Below are positions 1-6,673 of a stretch of DNA of 64,000 nucleotides, piece by piece. The stretch covers positions 62,001 through 126,000 of the forward strand of contig NZ_JBHTDD010000004.1 in NCBI RefSeq assembly GCF_042666615.1. The letters are read 5' to 3'. Origin of the DNA: KBS50 sp042666615. Its GTDB lineage: Bacteria; Actinomycetota; Actinomycetes; Mycobacteriales; Micromonosporaceae. The notes beneath the pieces were generated by a model. That model was not told the DNA's origin and did not search any database. It worked only from the letters and a program-made list of their open reading frames with translations. The translations under genes were made by a program, and so were the position numbers. Numbering within the stretch: the stretch's first letter is position 1; each line of letters opens with the position of its first letter.

Positions 1-2518
1 CGATCCGTCGGTGTACGTCCGGTTCCCGCTGACCTCCGGCCCGCTGGCCGGCCGGGCCTCGCTGCTGGTCTGGACGACGACTCCGTGGACGTTGGTGTCC
101 AACGTCGCCGTCGCGGCCCATCCGGACGTGGTGTACGTGGTGGCCACCGACGGCGTGGAGCAGGTCGTGGTGGCGGAGCCGCTGCTGCCCAAGGCACTCG
201 GCGAGGGGTTCACGGCCACCGGGGAGACGTTCACCGGGCGGCAACTGGAGCGGTGGACGTATCGCCGGCCGTTCGACCTGGTCGACGTCCGCGACGCCCA
301 CTTCGTGGTCAACGCCGAGTACGTCACGACCGCCGACGGCACCGGACTGGTCCACCAGGCGCCGGCGTTCGGCGCCGACGACCTGGCCACCGGCCGCGGG
401 TACGACCTGCCCATGGTCAACCCGGTACGGCCCGACGGCACCTTCGAGGCGGACCTGCCGCTGGTCGGCGGGGTGTTCTTCAAGGAGGCTGACCGGGTGC
501 TCGTGGCCGATCTGCGGGAACGCGGGTTGCTGCTGCGCTACCTGCCCTACGAGCACCCGTACCCGCACTGCTGGCGATGCCACACACCGCTGCTCTACTA
601 CGCCCAACCGTCGTGGTACATCCGTACCACCGCGATCAAGGATCAGCTCCTGCGGGAGAACGACGCCACGAACTGGCAGCCGGAAACCGTCAAGTACGGC
701 CGCTTCGGGGACTGGCTCACCAACAACATCGACTGGGCGTTGTCGCGCAGCCGCTACTGGGGCACCCCGCTGCCGATCTGGCGGTGCGACGAGGGTCACC
801 TCACGTGCGTCGGCTCGCTGGCCGAGCTTGGCCGGCTCGCGGGCCGGGACCTGGCCGCCCTCGACCCGCACCGGCCCTACATCGACGAGGTCACCTTCGC
901 CTGTCACTGTGGCCGGACCGCCACCCGGGTGCCCGAGGTGATCGACGCCTGGTACGACTCGGGCGCCATGCCGTTCGCGCAGTTCGGCTACCCGCACCAG
1001 AACACCGAACTGTTCGCCAGGCGCTACCCGGCTCAGTTCATCTCCGAGGCCATCGACCAGACCCGCGGCTGGTTCTACACGCTCATGGCGGTCTGCACGC
1101 CCGTCTTCGGCAGGTCGTCGTACGAGAACGTGGTCTGCCTGGGCCACATCCTGGCCGAGGACGGACGGAAGATGTCCAAGCACCTCGGCAACGTCCTGGA
1201 CCCGATGGCGCTCCTGGAGGAGCACGGGGCGGACGCCGTCCGGTGGTTCATGGCGGCGACCGGCTCGCCGTGGTCCGCGCGTCGCGTCGGGCACACCGCG
1301 ATCCAGGAGGTGGTCCGCAAGATCCTGCTCACCTACTGGAACACCGTCGCCTTCCAGGCGTTGTACGCCCGCCTCGCCGGCTGGTCACCCTCGGCCGCCG
1401 ACCCGCCGCCGGCCGACCGGCCGCTGCTGGACCGCTGGCTGTTGTCGGAACTCCACCTCCTCGTCGGTGAGGTCGACGCGGCGATGGACCAGTTCGACAC
1501 CCAGCGGGTCGGTCGGCTGTTGTCGGTCTTCATCGACGACCTGTCCAACTGGTACGTGCGCCGGGGCCGCAAGCGCTTCTGGCGCGGCGACCCCGCCGCG
1601 CTGGCGACGCTGCACGAGGCGGTCAGCATGCTCACCCTGTTGCTGGCACCTGTCACTCCGTTCATCACCGAACGGGTGTGGCAGGACCTGGTCGTCCCGG
1701 TGTCGCCGGACGGACCCTCGTCGGTGCACCTGGCCGACTACCCGGTGGCCCGAGTGGAACTCGTGGACCCGGCGCTGTCGACGCGGATGACGCTGGTGCG
1801 TCGCCTCGTCGAATTGGGTCGGGCGGCCCGGTCCGAGGCGGGCGTGAAGACCCGCCAGCCGCTGTCGCGGGTCCTCGTCTCGGCACCGGGCTTCCAGGAT
1901 CTGGACGAGGAACTCCGGGCGCAGGTCGCCGACGAACTCAACGTCGGGCAGGCACAGCCGCTGACCACCGTGGGCGGGTCGCTGGTGCGCACCACCGCCA
2001 AGGCGAACTTCCGTACCCTCGGAAGGCGCTTCGGCAGGCGGGTCCAGGCCGTCGCCACGGCGATCGCCGCGGCGGACGCGGCTGTACTCAACGCGGCATT
2101 GCGCGCGGACGGGTCGGCGACGCTCCTCGTGGACGGTGAGCAGGTCACCCTCGGTCCCGATGAGCTTGTCATCACCGAGACACCTCACGAGGGCTGGGCG
2201 ATGGCCAGCGAGTCCGGTATGACGGTGGCGCTCGACCTGCGGCTGACGCCTCAGCTTCGCCGAGCCGGGGTGGCACGCGACGCGATCCGCCAGATCCAGG
2301 AGGCCCGCAAGTCGAGCGGTCTCGAGGTGGCGGACCGGATCGTGTTGCGCTTCCGCGGTGACGACGCCGACACGGTCGCGGCGCTCACCGAGCACGCTCC
2401 CCTGATCGCGGACGAGGTACTGGCGACGGACTTCGCCGAGGCCGAGCCCGACTGGCCGAACCCCGTTCCCGTTACGGACGAAGGGCTGGGGCTGACCTTC
2501 TGGCTGCGGAAGGCGTGA
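1..2518 (+). CDS. ileS: Isoleucyl-tRNA synthetase, C-terminal part (5' end outside window)
   Basis: This enzyme charges tRNA-Ile with isoleucine in the cytoplasm. The frame is open from base 2, so the start and the HIGH motif lie upstream of the window. The CP1 editing-domain motif WTTTPWTL appears near the beginning. A CWRCH cysteine pair and a KMSKH version of the KMSKS loop (about base 1171) follow, then the anticodon-binding and C-terminal domains. The C-terminal layout resembles the long, eukaryote-like type-2 IleRS found in actinobacteria. Members of that class are often mupirocin-tolerant, but tolerance is not readable here. The reading frame is intact to its TGA stop. Family assignment is firm. 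Confidence 0.97.
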   Translation, partial: DPSVYVRFPLTSGPLAGRASLLVWTTTPWTLVSNVAVAAHPDVVYVVATDGVEQVVVAEPLLPKALGEGFTATGETFTGRQLERWTYRRPFDLVDVRDAHFVVNAEYVTTADGTGLVHQAPAFGADDLATGRGYDLPMVNPVRPDGTFEADLPLVGGVFFKEADRVLVADLRERGLLLRYLPYEHPYPHCWRCHTPLLYYAQPSWYIRTTAIKDQLLRENDATNWQPETVKYGRFGDWLTNNIDWALSRSRYWGTPLPIWRCDEGHLTCVGSLAELGRLAGRDLAALDPHRPYIDEVTFACHCGRTATRVPEVIDAWYDSGAMPFAQFGYPHQNTELFARRYPAQFISEAIDQTRGWFYTLMAVCTPVFGRSSYENVVCLGHILAEDGRKMSKHLGNVLDPMALLEEHGADAVRWFMAATGSPWSARRVGHTAIQEVVRKILLTYWNTVAFQALYARLAGWSPSAADPPPADRPLLDRWLLSELHLLVGEVDAAMDQFDTQRVGRLLSVFIDDLSNWYVRRGRKRFWRGDPAALATLHEAVSMLTLLLAPVTPFITERVWQDLVVPVSPDGPSSVHLADYPVARVELVDPALSTRMTLVRRLVELGRAARSEAGVKTRQPLSRVLVSAPGFQDLDEELRAQVADELNVGQAQPLTTVGGSLVRTTAKANFRTLGRRFGRRVQAVATAIAAADAAVLNAALRADGSATLLVDGEQVTLGPDELVITETPHEGWAMASESGMTVALDLRLTPQLRRAGVARDAIRQIQEARKSSGLEVADRIVLRFRGDDADTVAALTEHAPLIADEVLATDFAEAEPDWPNPVPVTDEGLGLTFWLRKA

Positions 2519-2550
2519 TGTCGTCGGTTGAGCGGCCATCCACCCGTCGA

Positions 2551-2576
2551 TCGGCCAGGTCGGCCAGGTCGGCCAG
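2551..2576. repeat. 9-bp tandem repeat
   Basis: The unit TCGGCCAGG is repeated almost three times in the gap between ileS and the acetyltransferase gene. No function is evident. Confidence 0.7.
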
Positions 2577-2664
2577 TTGATGGTCGCGCCGTGGGCCAGC
2601 CGATCACGGTAAGGGCCGAGATGCGTTCCGTGCGTTACGCTGCTGGCCTCTTCGAGGAGGTGCC

Positions 2665-3165
2665 ATGACGAATCCGCTCGTGCGGCTCCGCCCTGCTCAG
2701 CTCGCCGACGCACCCGATGTCGCGGAGATCTGGCGGCTCGGCTGGGTCGATGCCCACCTCGGCCGGGTGCCCGCCGAATTGGTGGCGGCCCGGGACGAGG
2801 CCACGTTCCGAACCAGGGCCGAGCAACGGGTCGGGGACACCACAGTCGCCGTGGTCGGTGCGGCGGTCGCCGGCTTCGTCATGACCGACGGCGACGAGGT
2901 GGACCAGGTTTACGTGGCCGCGGAGCATCGCGGTGCCGGCGTCGCTGGCGCACTGCTGGCGGAGGCGGAGCGCCGGATCAGAGCCGCCGGCCACGGGATG
3001 GCGTGGTTGGCGGTGGTGCCGGACAACGCCCGTGCCCGGCGGTTCTACGAGCGGCACGGATGGCGGGACGCCGGCCCCTTCGCGCACGCCGCGCCGGGCC
3101 CCGACGGTCCGATCCCGGTGCCCTGTCACCGGTACGTAAAGCAGTTGTCTCGACCGGACGCCTGA
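2665..3165 (+). CDS. GNAT-family N-acetyltransferase
   Basis: This protein probably transfers an acetyl group from acetyl-CoA to a small amine or a protein N-terminus; the substrate cannot be told. At 166 aa it has single-domain GNAT length. The acetyl-CoA binding loop reads EHRGAGVAGALL (about residues 90-101), and the C-terminal PDNARARRFYERHGW is the usual GNAT helix and strand. The ATG has a GAGGAGG ribosome site seven bases upstream. The gene stands alone after ileS and converges on the signal peptidase gene. Confidence 0.9.
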   Translation: MTNPLVRLRPAQLADAPDVAEIWRLGWVDAHLGRVPAELVAARDEATFRTRAEQRVGDTTVAVVGAAVAGFVMTDGDEVDQVYVAAEHRGAGVAGALLAEAERRIRAAGHGMAWLAVVPDNARARRFYERHGWRDAGPFAHAAPGPDGPIPVPCHRYVKQLSRPDA

Positions 3166-3190
3166 CGGCCAGCCACGAGCGGTACACGGT

Positions 3191-3673
3191 TCACTCGCCC
3201 GCGTCACGCGGGCGTGATCTCACCGAGAGCGGCGGGGCAGGCGGCCCCGGCCGGGCGTCGCGTGGTGCCGGTGTGGTGCTCAGGTCGGCGAGGACGACGC
3301 CGCGAACCCGGGACAGGGGCAGATAGCCGAAGTCGCGCGAGTCATGGCCGCCGTTGTCGCCGTAAACGACGAGGTGCCGGCGGGGGACCCGACCGCCGGG
3401 CACCCGCGCCGGCACCCCGTCCGGCGTACGGTCGCCGGGGCGCGCGACCACTCGCTTGATCAGCCAGCCGGGGGCGGCACCCGGCGCGGGGGCGAACACG
3501 ACGACGGCGCCGGGGCGGCGCAGCGCCAACCGCGGTACGCGCAGCACCAGCACCCGGTCGCCGTGGTGGTAGGTGGGCTCCATGCTGATGCCCACCACGC
3601 GCACCACCACGAACATGGCTCGGCCCAGCAGGACGACAGCCACCACCGCGCATGCCACCGCCACGTACATCAT
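3191..3673 (-). CDS. S26-family signal peptidase (type I, Ser-Lys)
   Basis: This is a membrane-anchored peptidase that would cut leader or signal sequences on the outer face of the membrane. The 160-aa protein has one N-terminal membrane segment (about residues 3-25). The catalytic serine is in GISMEPT (Ser30), the catalytic lysine in LIKRVVARPGD (Lys73), and a GDN..DSRDFG box E follows. I chose the ATG at 3673 because it overlaps the TGA of the upstream ABC gene (ATGA) and has GGGGAGG five bases before it; the second ATG at 3670 is also possible. It is the last gene of the Cys-rich peptide operon and could be its leader peptidase. The short form resembles IMP-like or SodX-like S26 enzymes. 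Confidence 0.88.
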   Translation of the reverse strand: MMYVAVACAVVAVVLLGRAMFVVVRVVGISMEPTYHHGDRVLVLRVPRLALRRPGAVVVFAPAPGAAPGWLIKRVVARPGDRTPDGVPARVPGGRVPRRHLVVYGDNGGHDSRDFGYLPLSRVRGVVLADLSTTPAPRDARPGPPAPPLSVRSRPRDAGE

Positions 3674-5460
3674 GCGACCCTCCCCGCGTAACCTGCGGCC
3701 TGGAGACCGAACATTCGCGCGTATCGACCGCCCTCGGCCAGCAACGTGTCGTGGTTGCCGCACTCGACCACCCGGCCGTCGCCGAGCACCACGATCTGAT
3801 CGATGTCCCGCACGGTGTTCAGCCGGTGCGAGACGACCAGGCTCGTCGTCCCGGACCGGTAGGTCCGCAGGCGGCGCTGCGCCTCGTATTCGGCCTCCGG
3901 ATCCAGCCCGGTCGAGGGCTCGTCGAGGATCCGCAGGTCGGCGTCCTCGCGCAACGCCGCTCGGGCCAGGGCGATCCGCTGCCACTGACCCCCGGAGAGC
4001 GGCACCCCCACGGCGCCGTCGTCGCCGTCGCCGAAGGCGCGGGTAAGCAGCGTGTCGTAGCCGGATGGGAGTGCTGCGAGAACGTCGTCGACGTCGGCGT
4101 GCCGGGCGGCGGCTCGGATCCGTTCCATCGTGGGCGCGCGTCGCACGTCGCCGAGGGCGATGTTGTCGGCGGCGGTCAACTCGTACGTCATGTGGTCCTG
4201 GAACACCGTGCTGATCCGACGCCGCAGTTCCTCGACGGGCAACTCGCGCAGGTCGACGCCGTCCCAGAGGATGGTGCCGGCGACCGGATCGTACAGCCGG
4301 CAGAGCAGCTTGACCACTGTGGACTTCCCGGCGCCGTTAAGGCCGAGCAGCGCCGTGCTGCGGCCGGCCGGGATCGACATCGTGAGGCCACGCAGGATCC
4401 ACGGATGCCCGACGTCGTACCGGAACCAGACGTCGCGCAACTCGATGCCGCGACGTAGGCGCGGCACGGTCCGGGCGGGCGGCCGGGGGTCGGGCAGGTC
4501 GACGGGCGCCGTCACCACCCGGTGGTAGCTGGCGAACAGCCGCAGCGCCTCGTGCCCGGACGCGATCTGGCTGGTCACCGAGGTCAGGGCGCTCTGGACA
4601 CCGACCAGCGCCGCGGTGAGCACGGCGAGGCTGCCCAGCCCGGCGCCGCCGGTCACGATCCGGTGCACGCCCAGCCCCAGGGCCAGTCCGGAGACCAGCG
4701 CGGTGAGCAGTGACAGCCCGGCGGCGGTGCGTGCGGCGTAGCTGTCGACCACGCGCTCCTCGCGGTCCGCGGTGCCGATCTCGGAGTCCATTCTGGAACG
4801 GAGCGTGTCACCGGAGCCGAACAGCCGGATCTCCTTGGCCGCGCGCGGATCCGTCATCAGCGTGCCGTAGAAGATCTGCCGCCGCCAGCGCGGAGCGGTC
4901 CGCGTGACCACCTCGGTGCGTCGGCGGGCAACGGACAGCTGGGCGAGCAGGTTGGGGACTGCCGATACCGCCACCACGCCGGCGAGCAGCGGTCCGATGG
5001 TGGCGAGCGCGGCCAGGAACCCGCCGATCAACAGCACGTTCTGCACCAGGCTCAGGGCTGCGGTGAGTGCCTGGTACGGCACCGTCATCGCCGCGTGCGA
5101 GGCCACATGGACGCGGTCACGCTGGACGGGATCCTCCAGGGCGGCGAGCCCACGCATCCGGTTGATCCCGGCGAACAGGCCGTCGTGCATACGTCGACGC
5201 AGCTGGCGCGCGGCCTCCGCGTCGAGGTACTGGCTGACCGGTGGGATCAGGCCCATCGCCGCCCCGGTGGCCCCGACCAGGACGGCGGCGGTCAGCACCG
5301 ACACCCCGCTCACGCCGGCCAGCCCGTCGAGCAGCAGCTTCGTCGCCCAGGCCACCGCCACGGGACCGAGGCCGGCGACGACCGCGAGCACCAGGCGCAC
5401 CACGATCAACAGTCCAGCCGACCGCCAGATCAGCGTGACGAGCAGGCGGGCGCCGGCCAT
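3670..5460 (-). CDS. ABC transporter half-molecule (membrane domain fused to ATPase), exporter type
   Basis: This is a probable exporter that uses ATP to move a substrate across the membrane, presumably as a homodimer. The 596-aa protein has a six-helix membrane domain (about residues 1-310) and a nucleotide-binding domain (about 335-570). The latter carries Walker A GLNGAGKST, signature LSGGQWQ, Walker B ILDEPSTGLD and the H-loop histidine in VVSHR. There is no N-terminal C39 peptidase domain, which many bacteriocin exporters carry. The separate S26 peptidase gene that overlaps its stop could fill that role. Its ATG directly abuts the TGA of the thioredoxin-like gene, so the genes are translationally coupled. 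Confidence 0.93.
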   Translation of the reverse strand: MAGARLLVTLIWRSAGLLIVVRLVLAVVAGLGPVAVAWATKLLLDGLAGVSGVSVLTAAVLVGATGAAMGLIPPVSQYLDAEAARQLRRRMHDGLFAGINRMRGLAALEDPVQRDRVHVASHAAMTVPYQALTAALSLVQNVLLIGGFLAALATIGPLLAGVVAVSAVPNLLAQLSVARRRTEVVTRTAPRWRRQIFYGTLMTDPRAAKEIRLFGSGDTLRSRMDSEIGTADREERVVDSYAARTAAGLSLLTALVSGLALGLGVHRIVTGGAGLGSLAVLTAALVGVQSALTSVTSQIASGHEALRLFASYHRVVTAPVDLPDPRPPARTVPRLRRGIELRDVWFRYDVGHPWILRGLTMSIPAGRSTALLGLNGAGKSTVVKLLCRLYDPVAGTILWDGVDLRELPVEELRRRISTVFQDHMTYELTAADNIALGDVRRAPTMERIRAAARHADVDDVLAALPSGYDTLLTRAFGDGDDGAVGVPLSGGQWQRIALARAALREDADLRILDEPSTGLDPEAEYEAQRRLRTYRSGTTSLVVSHRLNTVRDIDQIVVLGDGRVVECGNHDTLLAEGGRYARMFGLQAAGYAGRVA

Positions 5461-6015
5461 TCAGGCGGCACCTACGCGGGCCGGCGTCACCGATGCCGCG
5501 GGCGGCAGCTCCCGCGAGGTGACCGTGCCCGCCTCGTCGATCACGAAGAACGTCGGGAACGTCTCCACCGCGAAAGCCCGGGTCATCGGGCCGGTCCGGT
5601 CCACCGGCTCGTACACGGTGGTCGCGGGTCCGGCGGCGGCCGTCAGCGCGTCGACCGGGTCGGCGCCCTCGATGATGACCGCGATCGCCCGCCCACCGCG
5701 CTCGATGGTGGCGCGCGCCGCGGCGGCGAACGTCGGCGCCTGCTCCAGGCAGCTCGGGCAGTCGGAGGACAAGAATCCCACCACCGCCGGCCGACCCCGC
5801 AGGTCGCTGTCGGTCACCGTACCGCCGCCAGCCGCCCCGCCGGTGAAGGTCGGCAGCGCCGCGCCCTCCGGCAGGCCACCCAGCACGTCGTAACCCAGGC
5901 GGCTCGGCGGCGTCTGTTCGTACCCGCGCATCCGACGCACGATCGCGGTCGTCAGGATGAGGTTCAGCAGGCTGACGGCGCCCACCAGCGCCAGCGCCGC
6001 GACAAGGAAGGGCAT
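5461..6015 (-). CDS. Membrane-anchored thioredoxin-like (MauD/TlpA-type) protein
   Basis: This is a thiol-disulfide protein whose redox domain should face outside the membrane. An N-terminal membrane anchor (about residues 2-26) precedes a thioredoxin fold with the active site SSDCPSCLE (Cys86 and Cys89) and a Phe-Pro-Thr cis-proline region (ETFPTFF). The architecture is like MauD, the accessory factor for disulfide formation in methylamine dehydrogenase. The longer frame begins with an ATG at 6042 that has no ribosome site. The ATG at 6015 is preceded by TGGAGG at ideal spacing, so I use it. Lying between a Cys-rich peptide gene and an exporter, it likely makes or shuffles disulfides in that peptide. 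Confidence 0.85.
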   Translation of the reverse strand: MPFLVAALALVGAVSLLNLILTTAIVRRMRGYEQTPPSRLGYDVLGGLPEGAALPTFTGGAAGGGTVTDSDLRGRPAVVGFLSSDCPSCLEQAPTFAAAARATIERGGRAIAVIIEGADPVDALTAAAGPATTVYEPVDRTGPMTRAFAVETFPTFFVIDEAGTVTSRELPPAASVTPARVGAA

Positions 6016-6338
6016 CAAATCCTCCAGAAAGGACGTTTTCATAAGGGGTGCGGGCGCGGCACGTCGCCGCCAGGTCCTCGATCAGGGATCGCCAGTACGC
6101 CGACCAACGCGCCGCGGCGCCGGACGTGGCGCCAAGCGGATCGACCAGGGCGGTATCCCCCGTCGCCGTGCCCGCCGCGCCCTGCCGCCGAGGCGACGAG
6201 GAGCGCGACATCGCGGACGACATGCCGCCACCGGTACGCCGCCGGGCACCGGGCCGAGGCCGTAAACGCCGTGACCGTGGTCCGGCGCCGCGGCTCGCCG
6301 GCGGCGGCCGTCGGGAGACGACCGCCGCCGGTGGGTGA
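6016..6338. other. Gap between the peptide and thioredoxin-like genes; no confident gene
   Basis: This 323-base gap sits inside an otherwise tightly packed operon. On the minus strand, one frame starting with ATG at 6223 or 6211 keeps high G/C at third codon positions down to about 6040. It encodes a plausible stretch with WSAYWRSLIEDL, but it has no stop before running far into the thioredoxin-like gene out of frame. It could be a decayed or frameshifted small gene, or chance. No clear terminator is seen. Confidence 0.4.
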
Positions 6339-6530
6339 CTAGCCGCAGCTGTTGACCCATTCGGTGCAACCGCAGCTCGGACCGCCGTAGTTGCAGCCGG
6401 TGCAGCCGGTCTTACAGTTCTTCCAGCACTGCGCGCCGACCCTCTTGCAGATGTGGCTCGCCCTGGCCTCGGCCTTGGGCAGCATCGCCTGGAGCATCCG
6501 GTCGCCGAACGCCCGCATCGATCGAGCCAT
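6339..6530 (-). CDS. Small Cys-rich secreted peptide precursor (bacteriocin/RiPP-like candidate)
   Basis: This 63-aa peptide has no family I recognise. An N-terminal segment of about 24 residues (MARSMRAFGDRM..., ending AEARA) is charged and amphipathic, unlike a classic hydrophobic signal peptide. It looks like a leader. The remaining 39 residues hold eight cysteines at precursor positions 28, 35, 39, 43, 46, 53, 55 and 62, with several glycines and the pattern GCTGC..SCGC. The start ATG at 6530 has GGAAGGGAG before it; the frame could extend to 6623 but without such a site. A thioredoxin-like protein, an exporter and a signal peptidase follow, and a SARP gene diverges from it. I infer a disulfide-rich exported product. 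Confidence 0.75.
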   Translation of the reverse strand: MARSMRAFGDRMLQAMLPKAEARASHICKRVGAQCWKNCKTGCTGCNYGGPSCGCTEWVNSCG

Positions 6531-6549
6531 GCGCAACTCCCTTCCCCGT

Positions 6550-6567
6550 CCGGGACAGGCGTCCCGG
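6550..6567. promoter_or_regulatory. 7-bp inverted repeat in the leader of the Cys-rich peptide gene
   Basis: CCGGGAC and GTCCCGG are separated by four bases, about 20 bases upstream of the peptide start codon. It could be an operator or an mRNA leader hairpin close to the ribosome site. The symmetry is seen directly; the role is inference. Confidence 0.5.
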
Positions 6568-6601
6568 TCATCGACGATCATTCCTGGGACGGCAGTTACA
6601 C

Positions 6602-6619
6602 CGGCTATTCGTCGGCTAT
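6602..6619. promoter_or_regulatory. SARP-type heptamer direct repeat in divergent promoter region
   Basis: CGGCTAT occurs at 6602-6608 and again at 6613-6619, separated by four bases, giving an 11-bp period. SARP regulators bind heptamer direct repeats with this spacing. The second copy overlaps a possible -10 (TATACA, 6617-6622), with GTTACA 16 bases upstream as a weak -35 for the SARP gene. The repeat also lies upstream of the peptide operon. Binding by the adjacent SARP, controlling both genes, is inference. Confidence 0.6.
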
Positions 6620-6673
6620 ACATTCGTTACGCGCGCGGGGGCGTGTGATCGAAAGATCCATGGGGGCAGGACC

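Noticed and set aside
1385..2713. 442-codon minus-strand frame inside ileS
   Set aside because: It is the complement of well-conserved IleRS sequence, rich in Arg/Gly/Val as expected of a shadow.
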